This document shows, in pieces, positions 32,116 to 43,542 of a stretch of DNA of 64,000 bases; positions within the stretch are counted from its first letter, which is position 1, and each line of letters begins with the position of its first letter. The notes beneath the pieces are model-generated. The model was not told the DNA's origin and searched no databases. It worked only from the letters and a program-made list of their open reading frames with translations. The position numbers and the translations under genes are program-made. Source of the stretch: Neocallimastix lanati (nom. inval.) (taxonomy: Eukaryota; Neocallimastigomycota; Neocallimastigomycetes; Neocallimastigales; Neocallimastigaceae); NCBI GenBank assembly GCA_016946835.1, contig JACVTC010000004.1:2034501-2098500 (forward strand), written 5' to 3'.

Positions 32116-33570
32116 TTATAACAGAATCAATAATTACAATTATTTTATTATTTTAATATTTAGTATTATTTTTCAATAAAGTTTTAAAACAAATAATTAA
32201 ATTTAAAAAATATTATTTCTGGTATAGTTGTTAGTAACTAATACCATGAATCAAACTACTTAGGGTTCGATTCACATTTATTATTATTTTATAGTTTTAT
32301 TCTAAAAAATATCTAGAAGATTCTTTATAGTTCAAGAAATTACTAGAATTTCTTGATAATTCTTGTGTTTAATTAATTAAAATTTATTCTATTAAATTCT
32401 TAATTCTATTGTTTTCTATTTTTTCTAAATTTTTCGATTTTTAAGAACTTTTTAGAAACTTTTATTTTTATTTTTTAATAACTTTAACTTTTGAAAAAAA
32501 TATAAATATGAGTAAAATTCTTATTAACAAATATTCTTTTCTTTGTGTTTTTTATTTTAATTTTGTTTAGTTAATAAAACTTAATTTTTAATAAAACTTT
32601 TTTTAATATTAATACTATATCAACCCTTGCGGCTTATAGTATTATAATAAATATAATTAATAAAATAATTATAATAAAAGAAAAAAAATAAATAAAAAAT
32701 AAAATAATTTTTGTTTTTTTTTGAGTGTTATTATATTTATTATAATATTTTGTTATAATAAAAAACACCCAAGATTTAGACGCCGTGCCTTGATATATCT
32801 ACCCTTTTGTTTGGTTTGAAGCTTTCTTTTGGAATTAGTGTCTACTGCCTTTTTGTTTTCTTTTTGGACTTTATTTTTTGAATCTCTCGGATTTTCTGTT
32901 TCCTTTGTTTTTGGTTTCTGTTTGGCTACTTATCTTATTGGCTTCAGGTTTCCACTTTTGGTTAGATTCTTTCTGTTTGCCTTGGATTTCTTATTTTTGG
33001 TCTTGGTTTCTGTTTCCATTGGTTTCAGATTTCTTAGTTTTGGACTTGGTTTTTGTTTCCATTGGTTTCGGGTTTCTGATTCTTGGTTTCTACTTTTGGA
33101 CAAAATCTCTTCTTCTCTTAGTCTCTGATATCTTCTTTGGGTTCAGCCTTGCTTCTTGAATCTACTTTTTTTTTTTAAAAAATAAAATTCTCGGTTTTTG
33201 GTATTAATAGCAAACTCACAATAATACCAAAATCTATCTAGGCGAAAAAAAAAAAAATTTTGATATAAAAAAAAAAAAAAAAAAAAAAAAATTCTTTAAG
33301 AAGTTCTACAGTTCTTGAGACTTTTTAAAGAATATTACAGGTAAATATAATATTTAAATATACTAGGAGCGATTAGAGCTCATAAACAGAGTTTCGGCGG
33401 TTAGTAACTGTAAAGATATTATTAATATCTTTATAAATTTTAATTAAATTTAATCATAAATTTAAGTAAAATTGAAATAAATCTATTAAAAATCACGTGT
33501 ATAAAATTATTGCAAATAATTTTAAACAAAACTTCGACTTCTTCCCAATCACATTAATAAATTAAAAATT
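32116..33570 (+). repeat. Chromovirus LTR/leader segment, copy 4 (right end of array)
   Basis: Fourth copy, ending abruptly at 33570. The other copies continue past this point with leader sequence, so the end may be a deletion junction or recombination breakpoint rather than a clean LTR end. It falls inside the possible leader intron. Confidence 0.7.
32213..32284 (+). other. tRNA-like Pol III promoter remnant in chromovirus LTR, copy 4
   Basis: Same A/B-box sequence as at 11269. Confidence 0.55.
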
Positions 33571-34292
33571 ATCTAAAAACTGTCAAAGTTTTAAGATAAT
33601 TTGGTCTTAACGATTAGGTCAAGATGCCAAATTATAGTAATTAATTAATAACTTAATTTTGCTCTTATTTAAAACATATTGTTATTAGTAAATTTTATAA
33701 TTAAAATTTTTATTTAAAATATAAATTTTATTTAATCTTAATAATATTTTATTACATTATTATTTTATATAATTATTACTATAATTTAAATTACAATAAT
33801 CCTACAAAGGATTAATCAAAAGAATTTAAACATGTATTTATATAAAATAATTAATTATTAAAATATTAATTATTAATATGAATATGTAAATAATATTAAT
33901 ATAAGTTTGATATTGATAATATAAAGTTAGATAATAATATAAATATTTAATATAAATAAAATATAAGAATCAAATATTGCTAAATATTATAATTTATAAT
34001 TAAAATATAATATGTAGAAATTAATTTAATATGACAATCACGTGTTTACATTATTTAATATATATTAAATTCAATATGTTAATAATATTTAGTAATTAGT
34101 TGGCCTAGACTAATTCCTAAATATTTTAATAAAGTTAATTTAATAATAATTATTATATTATTATTATTTATTAATATTGAAATTCAAATAACTGAATTAT
34201 CGAAATTGAAATTGAATTGAAATTCAGTTATTATCTTAACAAAAACTTTGACAAGTAAAGAATTATTAATAATAAAATAAAGGTTATTAATT
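33571..34292. other. Unassigned AT-rich stretch between array and solo LTRs
   Basis: Non-coding. Begins with an interrupted inverted repeat (TTATCT..AAAAC / GTTTT..AGATAA, 33569-33598). May be the original DNA upstream of the tRNA-Thr gene or another decayed element; I see no gene. Confidence 0.5.
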
Positions 34293-34296
34293 CATT

Positions 34297-35084
34297 TGGT
34301 ATGGTTCATATAATTTTAGGAATATAATAATAATTAACACAAATAATAAAATTACAATAAAAAAAATTAATTTGTTTTAAAATCAATATTTATTTATTTA
34401 AATTTATAAAAGAAAAATAATAATATAATTATTTATTTAATAAAAAGAAAGTTATTGATTATATTTTATTTCACTAAAATTACATGTATTTATATTTTTT
34501 TATCAAATTAAAATTTGTAAAGCCTAACTATTTTTTTAATAAACTAATTACTAATTATTTTTATAAATAAAACATTTAAATTGAAATTGAATTATTATTT
34601 TAGTTAATAATATTATTGTTATAAATAGTAGTTATATATTATTGAATTATTAATTATTTAATAATAGTTTAATACTAATATATATAAAATAAAAATAAAG
34701 AGATTATACAGAATATTTTATTGTGGTTTAGTTAAATTTAGTAATTAAAAATAAATTTAAATTGATAACGAAAATTTTAATAACTAATTAAATAGATTTG
34801 ATTATTTTCAATATAACATAATACAAAAGAAATATAATATTAATATATTAAGTGGGCAAGGACAATATTCTTGGCTAAAGATTTTTAATACATTATAATG
34901 GAATCGGATCGATAATTCAAAAAGGAATTATAAGTTAATTAGTGATTTATTAACTTTAGATTTCTATTTAGTAATATTTGAAGAATATTGGAAAGTTCCA
35001 ATTATATAAAATAGAATAATCTATAAGGTTAGAATAATTTATATTATTCTAGCACAATTAGTATTATTTGTTCATTCTGTATTA
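34297..35084 (-). repeat. Probable solo LTR, older (L1)
   Basis: 788 bp between two CATT tetranucleotides (34293-34296 and 35085-35088). Starts TGGTATGG and ends CTGTATTA. In minus direction TAATACAG resembles the T2 LTR start TGATACAG with a mutated second base. No internal coding region. Orientation inferred from that resemblance. Confidence 0.5.
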
Positions 35085-35088
35085 CATT

Positions 35089-35691
35089 TGGTACAGGACT
35101 TTTGAAATGGATGGATGTATAATAATATATTGGTAAATAGATAGTGGACGTATAAAAATTACGAAAAACTTATACAATATTTATTTATTTATTTATTGAT
35201 TATTTATTAATTTATTTATTTAAAAATTTATTTAACTATATATTATTCATCCATTTATTTATTTGTTCATTTATTTATTTATTCCTCCATTACATAAAAA
35301 AAAAGAAAAGAGAGAGATTTAAAATAATATTATTACAAAATATTTTATAAATTTTGGTAATACATTGATTAGTTAAAAATAATTTTGTGTAACAATAAAA
35401 TAATAATAAAATTTTAGATATGAATATTAATAATAAAAATAATAAAAAAATTTATAATATAAAATAAAATTTATCAAATGTATAATAAAAATATAATAAG
35501 AATATAATAAAATATTTATTTTATAGCAAAATATTAATAATTAATAATATATATATTTATATAATAATAAAGGAAATATTGATAAAGTTAATAAAGATAA
35601 TAATTAATTAATAAAATAGATTTAAAACATATTTATATGGAGAAATATTAAAATTATTATAATTTAAGGTATTTGGGTAAATACCGTATCA
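35089..35691 (-). repeat. Probable solo LTR (L2)
   Basis: 603 bp, TG..CA, flanked on both sides by CATT (35085-35088, 35692-35695). Ends TACCGTATCA; in minus direction it starts TGATACGG, close to the T2 and T3 LTR starts. Includes the hairpin GGTATTT-GGGT-AAATACC (35669-35686). Confidence 0.6.
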
Positions 35692-35695
35692 CATT

Positions 35696-36248
35696 TGATA
35701 CGTTATTTCTATAAGTATCAATGTTTTTGTGGTTAGCAAGATTGTATTAAATAAAAATATATTCTAATATAAAAATATATAATTACAATACACGTTAATA
35801 TTAAAACAAAATATAAAAAAATTATAGTTTTGTCGTTTTATTTATTTATTTAAATTATTTATGTCGTAATACAAATTTTATAATAAAATGTTATTAAAGA
35901 TCTTATTAATTATTTATTTCTAACTAACTTATTACTATTAAAATTTTTGATAAATAAATATATTCCCCAAATATATTTATTTTAACCAATTTTATCTCTA
36001 TTTTTTTCCAAATAAAAAAACCTCCTTTTTTTTTTTTTTTTTAAAGAATTATAATAATTTTTCTTTTATATTTCTAATTTCTAATTTACTATAAATTAAA
36101 TCCTATTGGCTATTAACTAATTAAATAAATTTAATAATTTTTATATTACTATTTATTATTATAATATACATATATAATTTAACTAATTATTTATTATATT
36201 TAATTTTATTTCTTGATAATATTCTCTTTTTATTTAAATACTGCATCA
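35696..36248 (-). repeat. T3 3' LTR
   Basis: 553 bp, TGATACG..CTGCATCA on the plus strand, same as 41400-41951. Confidence 0.93.
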
Positions 36249-36268
36249 AGACGCCCCCGCTTAGCCTA

Positions 36269-36287
36269 GACTTCGTCCCTTGAAGTC
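36269..36287 (-). promoter_or_regulatory. Hairpin before T3 3' LTR, shared with T2
   Basis: GACTTC-AAGGGAC-GAAGTC, identical to 5130-5148. Followed toward the LTR by a G-rich run (GCGGGGGCG), a candidate polypurine tract. Confidence 0.5.
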
Positions 36288-36336
36288 CTAAAAAAATATA
36301 TATATATATATATATATAAATCCATTTAAATTTGCT

Positions 36337-36396
<60 letters not shown>

Positions 36397-36506
36397 AATT
36401 AATCTTTGTTCAAAAAAAAATTTTATATGAATTATTATTATTTTATTGGTCAATTATTAATTCATTAAACATGTGAAGTTTATCAATGTAAATGTCTTAT
36501 TCATGG

Positions 36507-36568
<62 letters not shown>

Positions 36569-37462
36569 TTAGGTATGTATATTATGTTATTATTGTTATT
36601 ATTATTATTATAATATATTTAAATTGATGATTACATATTTAAATTGATAATTACATTCAATAATTATTTTTATTAATTGATTTAATTTCATTGTTACCAT
36701 TTGTTATATAAATATATATATATTTGGAAATATCGTATAATTTAGAATTTATAACGTCAAATTTCTTTGTCAAATCTCATTATGTTCACATTATTTTCTT
36801 TTCGCCATGTACTTTTTTAATTATCATTAATATGTATTATAATCATTATTATCCAAATAAAATTATAATTAAAAAAAATAAAATAATCTTTTGAATCAAT
36901 GTCTTAATTTAATGTTGAACCTATGGTTTTAAAATATATACTATTATTATTTTTGTATATTATTATATAATTATATTTATCTATAACATTCATATTATTT
37001 TATATTATAATACTATCTATTTTGTTATTTTAGTTAATAATATATATTATTATACTATCTTTTTGTTATTTCATCTATATTTTATTATTTTACTCAATAT
37101 ATAATATTTATATTATTATACTATCTATTTGTTATATTATCAATATTTTATTATTTTACTCAATATATAATATTTATATTATTATACTATCTATTACGTT
37201 ATATTGTCTATATTATAGTTAATTATACTATCTATACTATCTATGTTTATATATTTTATTATTATATCTAATATAATCAGTTCTTATATATAATTATTAT
37301 TATTATTATTATTATTATTTTTTTTTTTTTTTTTTTTTTTTTGAGATAAAATTTATCAAATGTTAAGAAATGAATAAAATAAATTTCAAAATTATAAGTT
37401 TTAAATTCAGATTTTGAAATTTCAATTTTGAGGTTTTGAAGTTTCAATATAATTTAATTATT

Positions 37463-37496
<34 letters not shown>

Positions 37497-37532
37497 CTGT
37501 TAATTTTTTTTTTTGTATATATATATGTATCC
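36288..37532. other. T3 non-coding region with poly-T tracts
   Basis: AT-rich, dominated by poly-T, ATT and TA repeats, and near-direct repeats around 37080-37200 (TATCTATTTGTTATATT-like). No ORF supported. Confidence 0.6.
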
Positions 37533-39929
37533 TTATTCTTCTAAATTCAATTCTGTGAAATATGGAATAATATTTTTTAAATGAATGTTTCTATCAGCAA
37601 CTTCTCCAGTTACTGGATCGCAAACTGTTACTGTATTGAACTCTTGTTTTACGATCTTTAGTGGGCCAGTGGAAAACGGATCCAGCTTCTTTCTGTTGAA
37701 CAATTTGACCAAAACAAGATCACCTGGCTTATACTTTGCTCTCATTCTTTTTATTTGTTTTCTACGATCTTCCCACAACTTGTTTGCTGTTTCAATGTTC
37801 TTTATTGCTTCACGGATCCAACGGTCATGGTTAATAAATTTCCTCAGCCAAAATTCTTCTTCGTCTTCCCAGTCATTTTTGGATTCGACATTAACAGTGA
37901 GTTCGAATGGTTGTAAGTCTCTCCGATCATACAACAATTCAAAGCTGCTGTGCTTCGTAACTTCATTCTTGCACGTTCTTAAAGCCCAAAGAGCACTATA
38001 AAGTGTTTCGTCCCACTGCGAATCCTCTTCTCCGAGTAACCTGAGATACTTACCTATTTCCCTATTTCTGTTTTCTACTTCTCCATTAGACGAGGGGTGA
38101 TAGGTTGCTACATAATTTACATAAATGTCGTTAAGGTCCAAAAATGCTTTTGTCTTATCGGAAGTAAACTGTGGACCATTGTCAGTAACTAAAATTTCAG
38201 GAACACCATGTCGTGCAAATATTTTCTTGAGAAAATTTATTACATCTTGAGATTCGGCAGATTGTAAGGGTTCTGCTTCCACCCATTTGGTAGGATAATC
38301 TACTAATACAATTATATATCTATTACCTTTATTTGTTATAGGTAACGGTCCTATTAGATCCAACCCAACTCTTGAGAAAGGATATTCAGGTACAGTTGCG
38401 ATATTTTACCAATAGAAGGTTTGTTGATTTTTAATTTATTTAAAGCAGAACGTGTGATAAAGTTGACACTAGCACACGTATCTAAAAATATTTCACAGTC
38501 ATTATTTTCTACTTTACCGCAAACTTTAATTATTTTATGTTTTGTGATAACCGTCATCACATTTGTTATTGTTTGTTTAGGCGCTAATTTTAAAGCTTTT
38601 AAAAATTCTGTACGGAATTTGGAAAAAGATCTAAAAGTAAACTAATTTTGTTATTACATCAGTTGATGCAATTTCTTTTATTAAATCTTGAATATAATAA
38701 TCACCAAATTTTCCATAAGTTTGATGTGTTTTTCAGGTTTCTTAAAAGAAGTTTCACTTTGCTCAATGTCGGTATTTATTTTCTTAGCTTTATTTTTTAT
38801 ATCTTTGATTTTTCTTCCCTATTTTTACCTTTAACATTTCGAATATTTTTCTCTGTTATAAAGGAAGGATCAAGATATTCTAGTTTTTCTGTTTTACGAT
38901 TTTCACTATTAGAGACCATATCCGGGTTTTCCTTAATTATATTATTAAAATTCTTAGATCTACCAGGTAAAATATTATTATAATTTTTAGAGTTATAATT
39001 TTCTTATCAGCATCATTATCTTCATCATCTTCAGATTCTTCTATCATAATACATCTTCATTAGGTTCTATATCTTCTCGTTCAACCCTTTGGGTATTGCT
39101 TGTATTGTTATGAGTATTATCATCATTATTGGTGACAGTATTTTCTTTAAAATAGTCGTAAGTATTATTTTCCTTATTTTCATTAAAATCATTATTACTA
39201 TTATAATTATCTATAGTATTATTATTTTATTATCATTATTCGCATTATCGTTATAATTGTCTATATTATGATTAATTTTATTATTATTATTCTTATTATT
39301 GTTTTCATATTCATTATTCTTATTATTCTTATGATTATTAATATTATTATAATTATTATTAGCATTTGTATTACTAAATCGATATTATTTTTATTATTAA
39401 TATTATTATTATAATTATTATTAATACTATTATAAGTACTAATTTTATTATCACTAGTATTATTATTAATATTATTATGACTCATAGCTGCCGTTTGTAT
39501 TGGTTTTGGATTGTCCTTTAAATTAAATCTCACTTCCTTTCTATTGTATGGCTTTTCATTATGTTTGTTTAATTTATTTCTTGAATTTCGAGTAGCGGCT
39601 GCTATAATTTCAATTGGTCTATTTAATGTATTTTGTGTAGTGTTACTATTATTGTTTATATTAAGGTCATTACATTTTTGTTTTTCTTTAATATTATTAT
39701 TAATTATAGGTAATATTGTTTGATCGTCTACCATTGTCATTATATTATTATTATTATTATTATTATTATATGAGTCGTTATTTTTGAACATTATTTTATT
39801 ATTATTATTATATGAGTCATTATTTTTGAACATTGTTTTATTATTATTATTATATGAGTCATTATTTTTGAATATTATTTTATTGGTTTGGTTAATGGAA
39901 GTTGTCCTTCTCCCATCTATTGGTTTAAA
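37533..39929 (-). pseudogene. pol: T3 pol remnant (linker + partial protease joined to integrase; RT/RNase H deleted)
   Basis: The -1 frame from the slippery site is open into an Asn-rich linker (39833-39261), then shifts frame. A protease fragment with DTCA follows (38560 to about 38410). At about 38400 it joins directly, out of frame, to integrase just before GLDLIGPL. Integrase then reads intact to 37533 with TDNGPQF and SNGEVENRN motifs, but its HHCC finger is gone. The deletion removes the whole RT and RNase H. A 45-50 bp repeat encoding FKNNDSYNNNN lies near 39770-39880. Confidence 0.85.
39896..39929 (-). promoter_or_regulatory. T3 -1 programmed ribosomal frameshift signal
   Basis: Minus strand: gag ends CAT TTA AAC CAA TAG. 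T-TTA-AAC at 39923-39929, 7-nt spacer, then TGGGAG / CTTCCA with an 8-nt loop (39896-39915; one G-U pair). Retained although the downstream pol is broken. Confidence 0.8.
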
Positions 39930-41233
39930 TGTTTATTGAGCAATCCTTTTTCTTCCAATTCAGCCAATTGCTTAAATGTATAAGGACATTCTGAAGCTCT
40001 ATGTCCATTCATTGTGCAACGGTAACAATTTACATGGTTGTTATTATTGTTGTTAATTGAGTTTTTATTAGTTACTAATGTATTACTGACATTATTATTT
40101 TCTATCCCATTGTTGTGATTATTTCCATTTTGATAATTAAAGGATTGAATCATATTATTTGTATTAAATTTATTATTGTTAAACATTTGGTTGTCATGTT
40201 CTTTATCATTATTTGTTATATTAATATTGTTGTTCAAATTGTTTAAATAATGATTCATCTTATTGTCTCTTATTTCATTGGATGGCTGATTATTATTCAT
40301 ATTGTTCATATTATATTTGTTATTATTATTCATATATTGATTAATATTATTACTGTGCCAAAATTTATTATAATTAAATCTACTATTATAACGATTTGTA
40401 AAATTTCCATTGTTCATTTTATTAATATCATTTTTATTATTCAAGTAATAATTTAGATTATTATATGGATTACTCATGTGATATACATAATTTGAATTTC
40501 TGAAATTATTATTATTGTTCCATAATCTAGATTTAGAATTCCAATTATTTCTTTCCTGGAATATATTATTATTATGGTTCATAGGTAATTGATTTAACTG
40601 TAAGTTTTCGTAGAATGGATGTCGCATTAGTAAGCTATTATCCGGCTGATTCTGAGTAAACATAATATGATTCCTCATATTATTAATTTCATTTCTTTGA
40701 TTTATATTTGCTATTTCTTTTTCAGTCTCCTCAGCTACTTCTGCAATTTTACACGCCTCATTTATTGTATCACATTCTGCAACCATAACTCTTGAGCATG
40801 GAAATACACGGGAGCTAATAGCATTCGTGTAGTCCTTTACAGATATAAGTCTTCTATATTCTAAACTGAGTTTATTATATAATTTTTTATATCTGTAATT
40901 AAACTTTTTAATTGATTCTTCTTGATTTATTTGTATTGTTTTGAGAACTGCACATTTATCATTTTCTGTAATGTGCAAATGTTCTTCAATTGTATTTTGA
41001 ATTTCTTTAAATGTGGGATATCTCATTTCATCCCCGTGTCTGACTACCAATGATTGTAACGCTCCTTGAATATCTTCTTCCACAGCTTCCTTTACCCAAA
41101 TAAAAATTCGCCTTGGTTCCATTATATCATAAAGCTCCATTATCTTAACAAAGTCGGTCATCCAGCTGTCTACATCTTTTCCATAATCAGCCAGATGTGG
41201 TAGCTTCCTTTGCAGTTTAGTAGCGTCAAACAT
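39917..41233 (-). CDS. gag: T3 Gag
   Basis: 438 residues from ATG at 41233. Capsid-like region residues 1-170, a very long Asn/Met-rich low-complexity region (about 175-395), and a C-terminal CCHC knuckle C-x2-C-x4-H-x4-C (CYRCTMNGHRASEC). Intact, so this copy could supply or use particles even without its own RT. The spacer length is unusual next to T1 and T4 Gag (about 300 residues). Confidence 0.87.
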   Translation of the reverse strand: MFDATKLQRKLPHLADYGKDVDSWMTDFVKIMELYDIMEPRRIFIWVKEAVEEDIQGALQSLVVRHGDEMRYPTFKEIQNTIEEHLHITENDKCAVLKTIQINQEESIKKFNYRYKKLYNKLSLEYRRLISVKDYTNAISSRVFPCSRVMVAECDTINEACKIAEVAEETEKEIANINQRNEINNMRNHIMFTQNQPDNSLLMRHPFYENLQLNQLPMNHNNNIFQERNNWNSKSRLWNNNNNFRNSNYVYHMSNPYNNLNYYLNNKNDINKMNNGNFTNRYNSRFNYNKFWHSNNINQYMNNNNKYNMNNMNNNQPSNEIRDNKMNHYLNNLNNNINITNNDKEHDNQMFNNNKFNTNNMIQSFNYQNGNNHNNGIENNNVSNTLVTNKNSINNNNNNHVNCYRCTMNGHRASECPYTFKQLAELEEKGLLNKHLNQ

Positions 41234-41377
41234 TGTAAAAAAAAAATAATTACTTGATAAAAAAAAAAAGAAAAATAAATGAAAGATTATATAAAAAAAA
41301 GTATTCTATTATGATAATTATATTGTAATTATAATTTTCTTATTATTTTCATATTAATTTATTTGATCTTGCTTTCC

Positions 41378-41394
41378 CCCCACGTTGGGCGCCA
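41378..41394 (-). promoter_or_regulatory. T3 primer-binding site
   Basis: Minus strand TGGCGCCCAACGTGGGG, five bases inside the 5' LTR. Different from the PBS of T1, T2 and T4. Leader between PBS and gag is only about 145 nt, AT-rich, without RNA domain A. Confidence 0.8.
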
Positions 41395-41399
41395 AATTT

Positions 41400-41951
41400 T
41401 GATACGTTATTTCTATAAGTATCAATGTTTTTGTGGTTAGCAAGATTGTATTAAATAAAAATATATTCTAATATAAAAATATATAATTACAATACACGTT
41501 AATATTAAAACAAAATATAAAAAAATTATAGTTTTGTCGTTTTATTTATTTATTTAAATTATTTATGTCGTAATACAAATTTTATAATAAAATGTTATTA
41601 AAGATCTTATTAATTATTTATTTCTAACTAACTTATTACTATTAAAATTTTTGATAAATAAATATATTCCCCAAATATATTTATTTTAACCAATTTTATC
41701 TCTATTTTTTTCCAAATAAAAAAACCTCCTTTTTTTTTTTTTTTTAAAGAATTATAATAATTTTTCTTTTATATTTCTAATTTCTAATTTACTATAAATT
41801 AAATCCTATTGGCTATTAACTAATTAAATAAATTTAATAATTTTTATATTACTATTTATTATTATAATATACATATATAATTTAACTAATTATTTATTAT
41901 ATTTAATTTTATTTCTTGATAATATTCTCTTTTTATTTAAATACTGCATCA
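41400..41951 (-). repeat. T3 5' LTR
   Basis: 552 bp, matching 35696-36248 apart from one T in a homopolymer. Followed by CATT and then T4. Confidence 0.93.
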
Positions 41952-41955
41952 CATT

Positions 41956-42442
41956 TGATAAGAATGTACTAAATAATGCATTCTTAATTAAATCTACGAT
42001 TTATTTCTAATACATTATGTGTACATTATTATTTTTGTACTTTAATAAATTTTTAAATTCAAAGATTAAAAATTAGATCAAAAATTATATTAAACTTTAT
42101 AATTTTTATATTAAATCTTATATTAATAGTAATATTTTTATATATTTAAAACTTATATTAACAATATTAATAATAAATCTTATTTTTTTATTTTTATATT
42201 AATAATGAAAATTTGTATTAATAATATTTTTATATATTGATAATTAAAAATTTATATATTATATTTTAACTTTTATTATAAAATTTTATATCGAAATGTT
42301 TTATTTTATATTGAAAAATATTTTATTTTATTAAAAACCTTTATATTAGAATAGTATTTTTATTTTTATTTGAATATTTTAACAGATTGTAATAAAAATT
42401 TTAGCCAATTAAATAAATTCTTATTAGTAATATTTTAGATAG

Positions 42443-42508
<66 letters not shown>

Positions 42509-42817
42509 TATTAATATTATAAATGTATTTTATTTATATTGTTATAATTAAATTTTATATAATTGATTATAAAAATCAATTTAAATTTAATAGTTTTTAT
42601 ATATAAAAAGAAAAATAATAATAAAATGTAATTTAGTGGCAAGAACAACTTTTATGCCTTGAAAAAAAAGTATAAATAGTTGTAAATTTTGCTACTAATT
42701 TTTAAATATCATCAAATAAAATAAAATAAAATAAAATAAAATAAAATAAATTAATAAATAAAAAATAAAATTTGTGTTTCTTACTTTATTTTTATTTAAT
42801 TCTCTAAAACCTTAACA
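41956..42817 (+). repeat. T4 5' LTR
   Basis: 862 bp, TGATAAG..CCTTAACA. Includes a 59-base poly-A tract, a short ATAAA tandem repeat (about 42715-42750) and TATAAATAG at 42671, a plausible TATA element. Confidence 0.93.
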
Positions 42818-42823
42818 TTTATA

Positions 42824-42840
42824 TGGTGGAGATATCGGGG
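42824..42840 (+). promoter_or_regulatory. T4 primer-binding site
   Basis: TGGTGGAGATATCGGGG, six bases after the LTR end; identical to T1. Confidence 0.75.
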
Positions 42841-43035
42841 AATTAAATAGAAATAATAGTAAATAACATAGATTTTTTTTTTTAATTTTTTTTTATTTTA
42901 TATTGATAAACAAGTAAGTCGTTAATCCTTTGATTAACCTATGGCGCTTGTTTGATATATATATAAAAAAAAATTTTTTTTAAATAAGTAAAATTAAGAT
43001 TCAAAAAAAAAACAAATTTTGTAAAATTATAACAA

Positions 43036-43263
43036 GGAGCGGATAGAGCTCATACACAGTGTATTCTCAGATAGCAACAAATTAACTCTATTCATAGTAG
43101 GTTATTGAATAGTAGTTAATTTGGAGATTAATTGGAAAGTAGACGAAGGTATTTGGTTACCGACCCGGTAATAATAGTTCAGCCTTCAACGTTTCAACAC
43201 ACGAAGGTGCGGGTACTTTCCAAGCACTGGCGAATAAGGAGCTTACGTCACCGAAGGCGTAAG
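43036..43263 (+). ncRNA. T4 leader RNA domain A
   Basis: Starts with a GAGC-7nt-GCTC hairpin also found in the chromovirus LTR, then the long hairpin AAATTAACT..AGTTAATTT (43079-43122). Next a 10-bp closing stem TTGGAAAGTA/TACTTTCCAA (43132-43141 with 43214-43223) encloses TTACCG/CGGTAA and CCTTC/GAAGG hairpins. An 18-nt linker GCACTGGCGAATAAGGAG ends in CTTACG-TCACCGAAGG-CGTAAG (43242-43263). Confidence 0.72.
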
Positions 43264-43542
43264 ATTGTTTTTTTTTATATATATTTTTTTTTACTTTTCT
43301 TTGTGCTAGTTATAAGGCACTTTATTATATAAAGTATCAGACTTTGGCTAACTTCGCCATTTAAATTTTTTTTATTTTTTTTTATTACTGATACTTTATT
43401 TGTTTAATAATTCCTGTAAAAGAATCTTAATTTACTTGAAAATATTGTGTTTTTAGTTAATTTTTATTAGTTAATAAAAATATTATTGAATACTTTTAAA
43501 ATTTTTTTTTTATTCCGTACATAGATTATCGGATTAAGTTTA

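Larger units (their letters stand above)
11254..33570 (+). mobile_element. Tandem array of a chromodomain Ty3/gypsy retrotransposon (3 internal regions, 4 LTR segments)
   Basis: A 6981-6982 bp unit repeats three times, followed by a partial fourth LTR/leader segment ending at 33570. The three 1442-codon ORFs encode identical proteins. The only difference I noticed between units is a poly-A tract before gag (26, 27, 26 A). Adjacent copies share one LTR, so this is head-to-tail LTR-internal-LTR-internal rather than separate insertions. The left edge is not a true end: T1 and T2 interrupt the LTR there, and the array should resume left of the window. At 33570 the similarity stops abruptly inside the leader region. 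Confidence 0.9.
35696..41951 (-). mobile_element. Ty3/gypsy LTR retrotransposon T3, internally deleted
   Basis: LTRs 35696-36248 (553 bp) and 41400-41951 (552 bp) appear to differ only in a poly-T length. CATT duplications at 35692-35695 and 41952-41955. Gag is intact, but pol lacks the reverse transcriptase/RNase H part and is frameshifted, so the element is non-autonomous. About 1.2 kb of AT-rich non-coding DNA with two poly-T tracts (about 36338-36390, 36509-36566) lies between pol and the 3' LTR, unlike T2 and T4 where pol abuts the LTR. Confidence 0.9.

Noticed and set aside
37585-38001. 138-codon plus-strand frame.
   Set aside because: Antisense shadow of the T3 integrase.
43224-43263. 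TGGCGAAT in the domain A linker resembles the 3' strand of HDV-type ribozymes.
   Set aside because: I could not find the required nested pseudoknot (matching P1, P2 and P3 strands in the right order), and here a hairpin follows the motif instead of preceding it.
43132-43332. 66-codon frame in the T4 leader.
   Set aside because: Lies across RNA domain A and is not conserved in T1 or T2.
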